Below, in pieces: positions 25,499-34,686 of a DNA stretch of 64,000 nucleotides. Position 1 is the first letter of the stretch; the number at the start of each line of letters is the position of its first letter. The DNA lies in the NCBI RefSeq assembly GCF_000148645.1, contig NC_014541.1, positions 1,550,001 through 1,614,000 on the forward strand. The letters run 5' to 3'. The notes below the pieces were generated by a model, which worked only from the letters and a program-made list of their open reading frames with translations, was not told where the DNA came from and searched no databases. The DNA is from Ferrimonas balearica DSM 9799. GTDB lineage: Bacteria; Pseudomonadota; Gammaproteobacteria; Enterobacterales; Shewanellaceae. Position numbers and translations under genes: made by a program.

Positions 25499-26407
25499 TT
25501 AGCGCTGGCAGGTGGCGATGGCCAGCTCCACCAGTACTTCGGCCATGTTCAGCTCTGGGTGAGCCGCTTCCATGCCCTTGAAGCCCGGGGAAGAGTTGGC
25601 TTCACACAGCAGGAAGTGACCGTCTTCGCCGCACAGGAAGTCCAGGCCAGCGATGTCCAGGTTGAGCAGGGTGGCAACGCGCACGGACAGCTCTACCAGC
25701 TCCGGAGTCAGCTCCTGCGGGGTGGTGGTCCCGCCAGCGTGTACGTTGGCCTTGAACTCACCTTCCGCCGCCTGGCGAACCATGGCGGAGATCACCTTAC
25801 CGCCCACCACGATAACGCGGATGTCACGGCCGTGGCTGGACTGAACGTAGCGCTGGAACATCATCTCAGCTTTCGGGTTAACGTTACCCATCAGCTGCAT
25901 CATGTCCTTAAACTGGGACTCGTTGCGCATCAGCATGACACCGGTGCCCTGAGAACCACTGCGGGTCTTCAGCACCACCGGCATGCCCATCTTGCGAACC
26001 ACTTCGTCGGTGTCCACCGGGAAGCGGGCCAGCATGGCGGCCGGCATCGGTACACCCTGGTGGGCCAGTGCGATGGCGGATTGCATCTTGTCACCGCACA
26101 AGGCGATGGCGTCGGCGCTGTTCAGTACCTTCACACCCTGCTGAGCCAGGAAGCGCAGCAGACTGAGGGTGAAGTAGCTGGTGGTGGCGCCTTGGCGCGG
26201 CAGCACGAAATCGGGCAGTGCCACCGGCTCTTGGTCCAGATAAAGACTCGGAGCCAGGTGTTCACCCACCACCATTTCCAGGCGGTCAGGGCGGATCACA
26301 TCGATCTCGATGCCCTTGGCTTCAGCAGCAGCCACAATGCGACGGATCTCGTAGTTGTCCGCCGGCAGGTCTGCGCGGTCTTTACTGTAAAAAATCCAAC
26401 CTTTCAT
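25499..26407 (-). CDS. RimK-family ATP-grasp ligase
   Basis: A 302-residue ATP-grasp enzyme of the RimK type, which adds glutamate or similar residues to a protein or small-molecule carboxylate. The ATP-grasp core is clear: GSQGTGVMLMRNE (glycine-rich loop, near residue 155), the HGRDIRVIVVGGKVISAMVR strand with EGEFKANVHAGG, and the metal-binding FLLCEANSSPGFKGMEAA. The N-terminus (MKGWIFYSKDRADLPADNYE) differs from E. coli RimK, so it may not modify ribosomal protein S6. It starts 4 bp inside the end of maoP, so the two are translationally coupled. Confidence 0.85.
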   Translation of the reverse strand: MKGWIFYSKDRADLPADNYEIRRIVAAAEAKGIEIDVIRPDRLEMVVGEHLAPSLYLDQEPVALPDFVLPRQGATTSYFTLSLLRFLAQQGVKVLNSADAIALCGDKMQSAIALAHQGVPMPAAMLARFPVDTDEVVRKMGMPVVLKTRSGSQGTGVMLMRNESQFKDMMQLMGNVNPKAEMMFQRYVQSSHGRDIRVIVVGGKVISAMVRQAAEGEFKANVHAGGTTTPQELTPELVELSVRVATLLNLDIAGLDFLCGEDGHFLLCEANSSPGFKGMEAAHPELNMAEVLVELAIATCQR

Positions 26408-26754
26408 TCCAGGTCCATATCCAAGTTGCTGTCCTCGGAGTCGCCCCAGCCGCTCTTACTCGGACTGGCGGTCAGGGCATAACGGCGTCGGTTCAGCGTT
26501 GCCAAATATTTAAGCCACACCTTTTCGTGTGGGGACTGGGCTTCGCGCTGCCCGGAAACGACAGCCAGAAAAGCCTCTTCTTCCTCGTTGATCGGCGCCC
26601 GTTCTGCGTTGCTCAGGGCGGCGTAAGCCACACCATGGCGCTCAAGACGCTCCGCTTCACTTAAGGTGAAAAAGCCGCTGCGGGCAAGCCCACGGGGATA
26701 GCGTCTGTCCGCAAAGCGGGACAGAGCCTGAAAACTAACTGGACTCTCTGCCAC
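26404..26754 (-). CDS. maoP: Macrodomain organisation protein MaoP (DUF413)
   Basis: A 116-residue protein that matches E. coli MaoP/YifE along its length: ADRRYPRGLARSGFFTLSEA, LERHGVAYAAL, EEEEAFLAVVSGQREAQS and KVWLKYLATLNRRRY. In E. coli MaoP, with its site maoS, stops MatP-driven macrodomain organisation from spreading outside Ter. The acidic tail is typical. A minus-strand promoter lies just upstream. Its 3' end overlaps the RimK-like gene by 4 bp, a partnership not expected from the E. coli arrangement. Confidence 0.9.
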   Translation of the reverse strand: MAESPVSFQALSRFADRRYPRGLARSGFFTLSEAERLERHGVAYAALSNAERAPINEEEEAFLAVVSGQREAQSPHEKVWLKYLATLNRRRYALTASPSKSGWGDSEDSNLDMDLE

Positions 26755-26795
26755 TGTTGTTGTCTCTCTGCATCGCTCGTTTTTGAGGAGGCGCG

Positions 26796-26823
26796 ACTAT
26801 AGGGGACAAGAGGGACCTGACAA
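26796..26823 (-). promoter_or_regulatory. maoP promoter
   Basis: Read on the minus strand: -35 TTGTCA (26818-26823), 16 bp, -10 TATAGT (26796-26801). The start would be near 26789, about 35 nt before the maoP ATG. Confidence 0.6.
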
Positions 26824-26919
26824 AACGAAAAAAATCTTGGCCGGGCGCAAAAATCCCTCGCTGTTGCCGCGGCGGCGATTGATGGAAGATTGAACGACCC
26901 ATAGCACAAGGGTTTGATC

Positions 26920-27057
26920 ATGAACCGGATCCCTGATAACTGGCTGGATGCCCCAATTCGACAAAAACCTCACCGTTCCCGTCCCCATCAGGATGAGCCT
27001 GCTGGCGCCCACCGCCAGAAGGCCCGCCGGCCTGCCCGAACACCTCAAAACGACTGA
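26920..27057 (+). CDS. Possible small basic protein (45 residues)
   Basis: A short frame in the 386-bp gap between maoP and the MltF-like gene. It starts with an ATG preceded by AAGGG at 7-8 bases and encodes MNRIPDNWLDAPIRQKPHRS followed by an Arg/His/Pro-rich tail ending RTPQND. The composition is strongly basic. The frame is short enough to arise by chance, and no family is recognised. The rest of the gap holds the maoP promoter and a palindrome, and I see nothing else in it. Confidence 0.3.
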   Translation: MNRIPDNWLDAPIRQKPHRSRPHQDEPAGAHRQKARRPARTPQND

Positions 27058-27070
27058 CGCTACACTTGTT

Positions 27071-27093
27071 CTCAGGCCCCGCCGGGGCCTGAG
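27071..27093. repeat. 10-bp palindrome at the predicted 5' end of the mltF-like mRNA
   Basis: CTCAGGCCCC / GGGGCCTGAG with a 3-nt loop. A -10-like TACACT at 27061-27066 lies just before it, so the hairpin may cap the 5' end of the following mRNA or act as a weak terminator. Confidence 0.45.
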
Positions 27094-27140
27094 CGACCCT
27101 GTCGCTCTTCTCTGCCCACGGGCGATGACCGGGAGGCGCG

Positions 27141-28649
27141 ATGGTGTCGGTGTTGCAGCAAGGGCTCCGCTTGGGGCTGGGTGCGCTGCTGGCCACGGCC
27201 AGCAGCGTCACTCACGCGTTTCCCACCCTGCCGATGCTGGTCGACCCCACCGTTGATGATGCCGCGCCCCTGGCCACCATCTGGCCAGCGTTGTCCGGTG
27301 CCCGTTTGGGTGACCTTCCGATGATGCTGGAACAGGGGGAGATCCGGGTGCTGACCAGTCTCTCCCTGGGCTGGTACTACATCGAACGCGGTCGTCCCAA
27401 GGGCAAAGTGGTGGCGCTGCTGGAGCTGCTCAAGCAAGACCTGAAGAAACAGCTGGGGCGGGATGCCGACCAGCTCAAGCTGACGCCCATCCCGGTACGC
27501 CGCGACCAGTTAATCCCCTTTCTGCTTGAAGGCTACGGCGACCTTATCGTGGCCAACCTCACCATCACCCCGGAGCGGGAGTCGGAGATCGCCTTCAGCC
27601 AGCCCTGGCGGGAGGGGGTGTCTGAGTGGGTGGTGTCCGGCCCGGACTGGCCTGAACTGACCGAGTGGACCGAGCTGGCGGGGCGCAGCCTGGTGGTCAA
27701 CCCGGACTCCAGCTACTACGCCAGTGCCGAAGTGATGAACCAACGGCTGCGGCAGCAGGGGCTGGTGCCAATGACGCTGATACCCGCCGACCCCCGGCTG
27801 GAGGATGAAGACCTGCTGGCCCTGGTGGCCAGTGGCCACTTCTCCGCCACGGTGGTGGATGACTTTAAGCTCGGCCCATGGTTAACGCGTTTTCCCCAAC
27901 TGCAGGCTCAGACTGCGGTACCGCTGCGCCAGGACGGTGCCGTCGGTTTCGGCCTGCGGCGGGACAATCCGGCCCTGCTGGCTCAGCTCAACCAGTTTGT
28001 TGAAGCGCACCCTCAACAGGGGCGCAGCATGGCGCTGATTGCCCACCGCTACCTGATCTCTGACAGCTGGTTAAAGCCCTCCCTCGATACCGAGCCCTTT
28101 GGCCCGATGCCGGAGCTGGTGGGGCTGTTTCAGCGTTATGGAGAGCAGTATGGCTTTGACTGGGTGCTGCTGGCGGCTTTTGCCTTTCAGGAGTCGGGCT
28201 TCAATCCCCGCGCCCGCAGTCCGGTCGGCGCCGTGGGCATTATGCAGGTGATGCCTTCGACGGCGCGGGAGATGGGCATCGGCAACCTGACGGTGGCGGA
28301 GAACAATATCCATGCCGGCACCCAGTACCTGGACCGGTTGCGAACGCTCTATTTTGATGACCCGGAACTGAGTGAATTCAACCGCGCCCTGTTTGCGATG
28401 GCGGCTTACAACGCCGGACCCAACCGCATCAACCGGTTAAGACGGGAAGCGGCTGCGCGGGGGCGTGACCCCAATCAGTGGTTTAACAACGTGGAGGATT
28501 TGGCGGCGGCGGACATCGGCGCGGAAACCGTCACCTTTGTGGCCAACCTCTATCGCTACTACATCGCCTACAAACGGGTGCTGGCGGAACAGGCTCAGCG
28601 GGATCAGGTGCGTGAGGTGCTGGAGCGGGGGTTAAACCCCCAGCGCTGA
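27141..28649 (+). CDS. MltF-like membrane-bound lytic transglycosylase
   Basis: A 502-residue exported protein with a signal peptide (LRLGLGALLATASSVTHA), a periplasmic amino-acid-binding-type domain (about residues 60-295, GEIRVLTSLSLGWYY and ANLTITPERESEIAFSQPW), and a C-terminal SLT lysozyme domain (about 315-470). The catalytic glutamate lies in FQESGFNPRARSPVGAVGIMQVMP-type sequence near residue 353, and AAYNAGPNRI follows. This domain order is that of MltF, which cleaves peptidoglycan and is modulated by muropeptide binding. It is not beside purL as in E. coli, so orthology is uncertain. Its 3' end overlaps the convergent transglutaminase gene by 46 bp. Confidence 0.88.
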   Translation: MVSVLQQGLRLGLGALLATASSVTHAFPTLPMLVDPTVDDAAPLATIWPALSGARLGDLPMMLEQGEIRVLTSLSLGWYYIERGRPKGKVVALLELLKQDLKKQLGRDADQLKLTPIPVRRDQLIPFLLEGYGDLIVANLTITPERESEIAFSQPWREGVSEWVVSGPDWPELTEWTELAGRSLVVNPDSSYYASAEVMNQRLRQQGLVPMTLIPADPRLEDEDLLALVASGHFSATVVDDFKLGPWLTRFPQLQAQTAVPLRQDGAVGFGLRRDNPALLAQLNQFVEAHPQQGRSMALIAHRYLISDSWLKPSLDTEPFGPMPELVGLFQRYGEQYGFDWVLLAAFAFQESGFNPRARSPVGAVGIMQVMPSTAREMGIGNLTVAENNIHAGTQYLDRLRTLYFDDPELSEFNRALFAMAAYNAGPNRINRLRREAAARGRDPNQWFNNVEDLAAADIGAETVTFVANLYRYYIAYKRVLAEQAQRDQVREVLERGLNPQR

Positions 28650-30604
28650 GCCGGCAACCGCGCTTTCAGCGCCCGCAGAGCGTGGCGCAGGGCTTGCCGG
28701 TCCGGGGCCTGATTGGGGTCAAACCGTTGGGCCAGATAGCATTCCGTCAGTTGCTGGATGGCGCTGGCGATGGGCGGGCATTGGCGGCCCACCCGCTGGG
28801 CGTAGGGGCCTGCCGCCTCCCCAGGCTGGGGGCCAAGGCCGTGGCGGCGCAGCAGGGCCTGTGCTTTCTGATAGTGACGCAGGGCCTGAGGCTTGGCTTT
28901 GGGCCAGCGCCACAGCCCCAACAGCCACGCCTGAAACAGCGCGACCAGGCCGATGCCGGTGGCCATCACCAGGGCCAGGTCCCAGATCCGCACCTGGCCA
29001 AACCAATCCTGCCACAGCGCCTGCTGACGTCGGGTGTCAAAGCCCAGTACCCATTGGCTCCAGCGATGATCCAGTACGCCCAGATAACGGTGCAGGGTGC
29101 GCGCCAGTGGCCATTGGTGCCAGCGCAGCAGGCCGGTACTCTCCGACAGAAAGGCCGCTTCATCCGCCAGTGCCACTTCCGGCCCCTGTTCCACCCGGGA
29201 GGGGGCCACGGCGGCGGTAGGGTCGACCGAAACCCAGCCCCGATCCGGCAGATGCACCTCAACCCAGGCGTGGGCGTTGTACTGGTAAACCGACATCAGT
29301 TGCTGGTCCGGACTCAGGTCGCCGCCCTGGTATCCGGTGATCATCCGGGCCGGAATGCCGGCACTGCGGGCCAGGAACACCAGTGCCGAGGCGTAGTGGC
29401 CACAAAATCCTGACCGGGTATCAAACAGGAAACTGTCGATCTGCTGTTGCCCCAATGGCGGTGGCGTGAGGGTGTAGTGGAATGGTTCGCGGCGGAAATG
29501 GTCCAGCACCGCCTGCACCATCGCCTCGGGCTGGGCGTGTTGCTGCAGCAGCGCGCGGGCCCATTGGCGGCTCTGTGGGTTGCCACGGCTGGGCAGGCTC
29601 AGGTAGTGCAGCCGTTCACTGCTGGTCAGTGGTGTGAAGGGACGTTCGCCGCGGTGCCAGGTTAACGCCACCTGCTGGCGTTGAGCGGGGGCACTGAGCC
29701 AGACCTGGCGACCGTTCTGCAGGACACCCAGTCGGTTATCCAGGCTGCTGGAAGGGGTCAGGGTGGCCACCCAGGTTTGGGTACTGGGTTGCACGGTCAG
29801 GGTGTAGTTCTGCCCTTCGCTGCGCGGGATGCGATGCATCGCCGCCTGTGGGGGCGAGGCCTGCCAGCGCTCGCCGTCAAAGCGGTCCAGCACCAGGGCG
29901 CGCCAGTACAGGTGCTCGGGGGCCGGGGCATCCCCCTCGAAACTGGCCCGGAACGCCAATTCGCTGGAGCGTCCCAGCCGGGCGATGTCGCCCAACGCCA
30001 GAGTTTCACTCAGCCCGGTGCGGGCGGTCTGGCTGCCGTGCATCTGCCACAGTGGGCCGATCCGCGGCACCAGCACAAACAGCAGCAGCGCCAGGGGCAC
30101 ACTGAGCAGCACCATCTTGGCGGCCAGACGGGGTCCGGCACTGAGCGGCCCAGGTCGGTAGACCGAGACCAGCACCTGGGTATTGAGCCAGAAGCAGATC
30201 AGGATCTGCAGCGCCGCAGCGGGATCAAAGCGGTTCAGGCCATGCAGGGCGATCAGGAAATAGCCGGTTAGCACCACCACTGACAGGTCGCCATGGTGGC
30301 GGATCTCAATGGTTTTCAGGCCATAGGCCAGCACCAGCAGGTTGATCAGCGCCGACAGCATGCCCACCTGACTGACCACCAGCCCCAGCGTGATCAGTGC
30401 CCCCAGCCCCAGCAGATTCACCAGCAGGCGAGGAGGGCGCGCCACCCGGCCAAAGAAGATGCCAAGGCGCCAAAGCAGACAGAGGGCCAGGATGGCCAGG
30501 GTCCAGGGGGTGCAGTGGCTGGCCAGTGGCAGGATAACCGCCACCTGGGCCAGCAGCAGCCAGCCCTGGCTGCGCCGGCTGATGGGACGTCGGGTTCGCG
30601 CCAT
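28604..30604 (-). CDS. TgpA-like membrane transglutaminase
   Basis: A 666-residue inner-membrane protein. There are six or so hydrophobic segments in the first 200 residues (for example LLLAQVAVILPLASH and LLVNLLGLGALITLGLVV). A periplasmic transglutaminase-like domain follows, with the cysteine in SGFCGHYASALVFLARSAGI near residue 400, the histidine in NAHAWVEVHLPDRGW, and the aspartate in SVDPTAAV. One more membrane segment and a DUF4129-like tail end the protein. P. aeruginosa TgpA has this layout and is essential there. It is the last gene of a moxR-DUF58-tgpA set and starts one base inside the DUF58 stop. Confidence 0.9.
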   Translation of the reverse strand: MARTRRPISRRSQGWLLLAQVAVILPLASHCTPWTLAILALCLLWRLGIFFGRVARPPRLLVNLLGLGALITLGLVVSQVGMLSALINLLVLAYGLKTIEIRHHGDLSVVVLTGYFLIALHGLNRFDPAAALQILICFWLNTQVLVSVYRPGPLSAGPRLAAKMVLLSVPLALLLFVLVPRIGPLWQMHGSQTARTGLSETLALGDIARLGRSSELAFRASFEGDAPAPEHLYWRALVLDRFDGERWQASPPQAAMHRIPRSEGQNYTLTVQPSTQTWVATLTPSSSLDNRLGVLQNGRQVWLSAPAQRQQVALTWHRGERPFTPLTSSERLHYLSLPSRGNPQSRQWARALLQQHAQPEAMVQAVLDHFRREPFHYTLTPPPLGQQQIDSFLFDTRSGFCGHYASALVFLARSAGIPARMITGYQGGDLSPDQQLMSVYQYNAHAWVEVHLPDRGWVSVDPTAAVAPSRVEQGPEVALADEAAFLSESTGLLRWHQWPLARTLHRYLGVLDHRWSQWVLGFDTRRQQALWQDWFGQVRIWDLALVMATGIGLVALFQAWLLGLWRWPKAKPQALRHYQKAQALLRRHGLGPQPGEAAGPYAQRVGRQCPPIASAIQQLTECYLAQRFDPNQAPDRQALRHALRALKARLPAQRWGFNPRSSTSRT

Positions 30605-31557
30605 CAGGGGCTCTCCGGGTAGCAGGCCAGGGCATCCAGGCAGCGGCGCCGGTGCGCTTCGCTGCTGTCCGGGCCATAGCGTTGTGGTCCCAGACGCAAG
30701 GCATAGGGCTGGTGACGACGGTGCAGTTGCTCAAGCTGATGGGTCAGCCGGGATAAGCCAGCTTCCAGAGGCAGGGCGGGATCCAGCGCCAATTCCGTGG
30801 GCACCCCTTCCGGGGTGACAAAGGTTTTGGTTTGCCATTCGCCGCTGCGGGCGGCCTGTTTCCACGCCACCCGGGCCAGGCTGTGGCCCCGCTGCCAGGG
30901 CGCCAGACCGTGGAAATCATCAACACCGGCGCGGTGGCGGCGATTCTGGTGGTCCCCTTCGCTGGCCGCCGGTACCGGCAGTTGGCCTCCGGCTTGCGGC
31001 TCGGGCCAGACCAGCGCGGATTGGTCCAGATCCAACCGTGACCAGGCCCGACACAACCCCAGCGGGTAGGCGCTGGCGATCACCAGTCGGTCCGGCCGCA
31101 GTCGGCCACGCCGGTGGGGTGGGTGCAGCGCCTGTACCGTCACGGCCCGGGGACCGACCTTACTGACGTAGCGGTTTACGCCGCCGGGGAAGCGCAGCTC
31201 CAGATGGTAGTGGGCCCGCTCGCTGGAGAGGGTGATGTCGAAGGGCAGGGCATCACCGGCGTGGCGGCTGTGACCCTCCCCACCGGCGACGGTGAGCCCC
31301 GCCAGGTTGCGGAACGACAGCAGCAGGCTGGTATTGAACAGGCTGATCAGCAGGAAACAGAGGGCGAGGATCAGGTTGTTCTGGTAGTTGGTGCCAAAGA
31401 TAAACAGCACACCACACAGCACCAGGTAGCCGATGCCCAGGGCGGTGGGCAGGATAAACACGCTGCGGTGGGTCAGGTCCTGGCGCCGGGCTGCGGGGAG
31501 GCGACGGGCCAGCCAGCGGCGCCACCATTGACCGGGCAGGCGGGCGGACAGGTTCAT
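30604..31557 (-). CDS. DUF58 domain-containing protein
   Basis: A 317-residue protein with two adjacent hydrophobic segments (about residues 33-75, IGYLVLCGVLFIFG and LILALCFLLISLF). A cytoplasmic or peripheral domain follows that contains the DUF58 core, here GVDDFHGLAPWQRGHSLARVAWKQAARSGEW. DUF58 proteins are encoded with MoxR ATPases and are thought to be their clients or partners; a von Willebrand-like fold is expected. The gene overlaps both neighbours (moxR by 4 bp, tgpA by 1 bp), so the three are one translationally coupled unit. Confidence 0.88.
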   Translation of the reverse strand: MNLSARLPGQWWRRWLARRLPAARRQDLTHRSVFILPTALGIGYLVLCGVLFIFGTNYQNNLILALCFLLISLFNTSLLLSFRNLAGLTVAGGEGHSRHAGDALPFDITLSSERAHYHLELRFPGGVNRYVSKVGPRAVTVQALHPPHRRGRLRPDRLVIASAYPLGLCRAWSRLDLDQSALVWPEPQAGGQLPVPAASEGDHQNRRHRAGVDDFHGLAPWQRGHSLARVAWKQAARSGEWQTKTFVTPEGVPTELALDPALPLEAGLSRLTHQLEQLHRRHQPYALRLGPQRYGPDSSEAHRRRCLDALACYPESP

Positions 31558-32465
31558 CGGATCGGGTTGACCTGCTCTAGGATCAGCTGCGAACGCATGG
31601 AGCCGTCGGTGTGTTGTCCGGCACGCAACCGGTGTTCCGCCACCGAGGGGAACACCGCCTGCACATCGTCGGGCACCAGGTAGTTACGGCCACTGAGCAG
31701 CGCCCAGGCGCGGGCGGCGGCCAGCAGGGCGCGGCTGGCGCGGGGGGAAAGGGGGGCGCAGTCCATCTCCGGACGACGGGAGCAGGCGACCAGATCAAGC
31801 AGGTAATCCAGTACTGCATCGGTGGCGGCAACCCGCTGAACCTGTTGCTGCAATGCCGCCAGTTGGTCAGGGGTGAGGCAGGCTGAGAGCTGGTCGAGGT
31901 CGTCGGCCCGGTGGTCCCCCTTCAGCAGCCGTTTCTCGGCATCCTGATCCGGATAGCCCAGGCTCAGGCGCATCATAAAACGATCGAGCTGGGATTCGGG
32001 CAGGGGAAAGGTGCCGGATTGCTCCATGGGATTTTGGGTGGCGACCACGAAAAAGGGGTCAGGCAGGGGATGGGTGGTGCCATCGAGGCTGATTTGGTGT
32101 TCCGCCATCGCCTCAAGCAGGGCGCTCTGGGTTTTGGGGCTGGCCCGGTTGATCTCATCGGCCAGCAGCAGTTGGCAGAAGATGGGGCCGGGGTGGAACT
32201 CGAACCCCTTGCTGGCGGGGTCAAAGATGTTCACCCCCAGCAGGTCGGCGGGCAGCATGTCGGCGGTAAACTGCACCCGCCGGAAGCTGAGCCCCAGGGT
32301 GCGGGCCAGTGCCGCCGAGAGGGTGGTTTTGCCCATGCCGGGGAGGTCTTCAATCAGCAGATGACCGCCCCCCAGCAGGCAGGCCATGGCCAGACGCAGA
32401 GCCGTGGCCTTGTCGAGCAGCACCTGCTCCAGTTGTTTGAGCGCGGAGCCCAGTTCTGATGACAT
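31554..32465 (-). CDS. MoxR-family AAA+ ATPase
   Basis: A 303-residue AAA ATPase that probably acts as a chaperone for the membrane proteins encoded next to it. The Walker A motif DLPGMGKTTLSAALA is near residue 45, the Walker B LLADEINRASPKTQSALLEAM near residue 107, and sensor 1 VVATQNPMEQSGTFPLPESQ near residue 142. LSPRASRALLAAARAWALL carries the sensor 2 arginine. It is separated from the slipin gene by 38 bp and overlaps the DUF58 gene by 4 bp. Confidence 0.93.
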   Translation of the reverse strand: MSSELGSALKQLEQVLLDKATALRLAMACLLGGGHLLIEDLPGMGKTTLSAALARTLGLSFRRVQFTADMLPADLLGVNIFDPASKGFEFHPGPIFCQLLLADEINRASPKTQSALLEAMAEHQISLDGTTHPLPDPFFVVATQNPMEQSGTFPLPESQLDRFMMRLSLGYPDQDAEKRLLKGDHRADDLDQLSACLTPDQLAALQQQVQRVAATDAVLDYLLDLVACSRRPEMDCAPLSPRASRALLAAARAWALLSGRNYLVPDDVQAVFPSVAEHRLRAGQHTDGSMRSQLILEQVNPIR

Positions 32466-32503
32466 CCGTTTTATCTCAATATCTTGCCTGCGCGTTTCAA
32501 CAA

Positions 32504-33280
32504 CTATTGGTCAGGATCCCCGCCCTTGCCAGTAGGCTTTTCAGCAAAGCGGTTGATGAGATCCATCGGCACCGGGAAAACCAGCGTGTTGGTGCGGTCT
32601 GAGGCCACCTCCGTCAGCGTCTGCAGGTAGCGCAGCTGCAGGGCATTAGGCTGATTGGCCAGCACCGCGGCGGCATCCGCCAGTTTCTCAGACGCTTCCA
32701 GTTCGCCGGTGGCGTGAATCACCTTGGCGCGACGCATCCGCTCCGCTTCGGCCTGGCGGGCCATCGCCCGCACCATCGATTCGGAGATGTCGACGTGCTT
32801 GATCTCAACGTTGGCAATCTTGATGCCCCAGTTGTCGGTGTGCTGGTCGAGAATGCTTTGCAGGTCGCGGTTGAGGGTTTCCCGCTCGGCCAGCAACTCG
32901 TCCAGCTCATGTTGACCCAATACCGACCGCAGCGTGGTTTGTGCCAGCTGGCTGGTGGCTTCGAGGTAGTTCTCCACGTTGTTGATCGCCATCTGTGGGT
33001 CCAACACGCGGAAATACACCACGGCATTCACCCGCACGGACACATTATCGCGGGTGATCAGGTCCTGGGTGGGAACATCCAGCACAATGGTACGCAGGTC
33101 AACCCTGACCATCTGTTGGACAATGGGAATGATGATGATCAGCCCCGGGCCTTTCACGGTCTGAAAGCGGCCCAGCAGGAACACCACTGCCCGTTCATAT
33201 TCCCGCAGAATGCGGAACATGCTGATCAGCAGTGCGACGACCAGAACGAGGACGCTCAACAGGGTGTATTGAGTGATCAT
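32504..33280 (-). CDS. Slipin (stomatin/SPFH family membrane protein)
   Basis: A 258-residue membrane scaffold protein. One N-terminal membrane segment ([16 protein letters not shown]) is followed by an SPFH domain ([21 protein letters not shown], then [20 protein letters not shown]) and a helical coiled-coil region ([20 protein letters not shown]). Bacterial slipins form oligomers in lipid domains. They are paired with NfeD proteins, and here the start overlaps the nfeD end by 4 bp. In archaea such NfeD proteases cleave stomatin tails. Confidence 0.92.
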   Translation of the reverse strand: MITQYTLLSVLVLVVALLISMFRILREYERAVVFLLGRFQTVKGPGLIIIIPIVQQMVRVDLRTIVLDVPTQDLITRDNVSVRVNAVVYFRVLDPQMAINNVENYLEATSQLAQTTLRSVLGQHELDELLAERETLNRDLQSILDQHTDNWGIKIANVEIKHVDISESMVRAMARQAEAERMRRAKVIHATGELEASEKLADAAAVLANQPNALQLRYLQTLTEVASDRTNTLVFPVPMDLINRFAEKPTGKGGDPDQ

Positions 33281-34644
33281 GCGGACTCCTTGTGTTGGCT
33301 GACCGACAGCACCATGCCCTGTCGGCTGACGATGGTGACCCGTTGGCCGCGGGTGAGGGCCTGGTCGCTGTAGGCTTGCCAGATCTCGCCGCCGTAGCGC
33401 ACCCGCCCGGTACCGGGGAAGCCATCGACCACCTCGGCGGGTGCTCCGGCCAGTTGCACATCACCGGTGGTGGCAGGTCGCCGCCGGGCCCTCAGCACCA
33501 TGCTGAGGATAAGAGTGAATACGCCGAGTGAGGTCAGGGAGATCGCCAGAATCAGCGGCAATGCGATCTGGTAGCCGGGCAGGTCGGAATCCATCAGCAT
33601 GGTGGACCCCAGGGCAAAGGCGATCACCCCGCCGATGCCAAACAGGCCAAAGCTGGGACTCAAGGCTTCGGTGATCATCAGGATGATGCCGAGGATCATC
33701 AGCGCCAGCCCGGCATAGTTCAGCGGCATCATCTGCAGCGCGTACATCGCCAGCAGCAGGCAGATGCCACCCAGTACCCCGGGCAATCCCACGCCGGGGT
33801 TGTAGAACTCCAGAATCAGCCCGTATATCCCCACCAGCATCAGGATGTAGGCCACGTTGGGGTTGGTGATCACCGCCAAGAGTTTATGGCGCCAGTTGGG
33901 CTCGCGCTGGACCAGTTCGCCGCTGCTGTCGATGGCATGGGTCTGGCCCAGCAGTTGCACCTCGCGGCCATTGATGTCGGTGAGCAGGGTGGGCAGGTCG
34001 GGGGCTATCAGGTCAATCACCCCCATTTCCAATGCCTCGCTGGCGGGCAGGCTGGCGGCTTCGCTGACCGCTTTCTCGGCCCAGTCCGCGTTGCGGCCAT
34101 GCAACTCAGCCAGGCTGCGGATGTAAGCGATGGCGTCATTCAGTGCTTTTTTCTCCAGCGTGGTGCGGGCCACGACCTTATCGTCCTGCTCCGACGCGGG
34201 CTTATCGCTCTCTGGTTCGGGCGTCGATTCCGGTTCCGGATTGGTGGGGGCTGGCTCCTGGGGGCCAGGCTGGCTGGGCATACCAATGGCCACCGGGGAC
34301 GCGGCGCCCAGATTGGTGCCGGGGGCCATGGCCGCCACGTGGCTGGCCAGCAACAGGTAGGTGCCGGCGCTGGCGGCACGGGCCCCGGAGGGGTAGACGT
34401 AAGTGGCAACGGGCACCGGGCTTTGGGTTACGCCCTGAATCATGGTGCGCATGGCGGTATCGAGACCACCGGGCGTATCCATCTGGATCACCACCAGGCT
34501 GGCATTGGCTTCCGCCGCCTGCTCAAGCTGCTGCACCAGAAAATCCGCATTGGCCGGGCCGATCACCCCTTTGATCGGCACCACCCAGACTTGCGCCAGT
34601 GCACCGGGCACCAGCAGGCATAAACACAATAACAGGACTCGCAT
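33277..34644 (-). CDS. NfeD family membrane serine protease
   Basis: A 455-residue protein with a signal sequence ([15 protein letters not shown]) and a ClpP/SppA-like protease domain. [18 protein letters not shown] and the nucleophile region [20 protein letters not shown] hold the expected serine, and [16 protein letters not shown] holds the likely catalytic lysine. Four hydrophobic segments (about residues 250-385) and a C-terminal OB-fold NfeD domain ([22 protein letters not shown]) follow. A Pro/Glu-rich insertion near residues 123-160 interrupts the protease domain and looks like a flexible linker. It is the expected partner of the downstream slipin and follows slt after 42 bp. Confidence 0.92.
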   Translation of the reverse strand: MRVLLLCLCLLVPGALAQVWVVPIKGVIGPANADFLVQQLEQAAEANASLVVIQMDTPGGLDTAMRTMIQGVTQSPVPVATYVYPSGARAASAGTYLLLASHVAAMAPGTNLGAASPVAIGMPSQPGPQEPAPTNPEPESTPEPESDKPASEQDDKVVARTTLEKKALNDAIAYIRSLAELHGRNADWAEKAVSEAASLPASEALEMGVIDLIAPDLPTLLTDINGREVQLLGQTHAIDSSGELVQREPNWRHKLLAVITNPNVAYILMLVGIYGLILEFYNPGVGLPGVLGGICLLLAMYALQMMPLNYAGLALMILGIILMITEALSPSFGLFGIGGVIAFALGSTMLMDSDLPGYQIALPLILAISLTSLGVFTLILSMVLRARRRPATTGDVQLAGAPAEVVDGFPGTGRVRYGGEIWQAYSDQALTRGQRVTIVSRQGMVLSVSQHKESA

Positions 34645-34686
34645 GGCCGCCTCCGGGCCCGGACACCTGACCTAAGTGTAGGCAAA

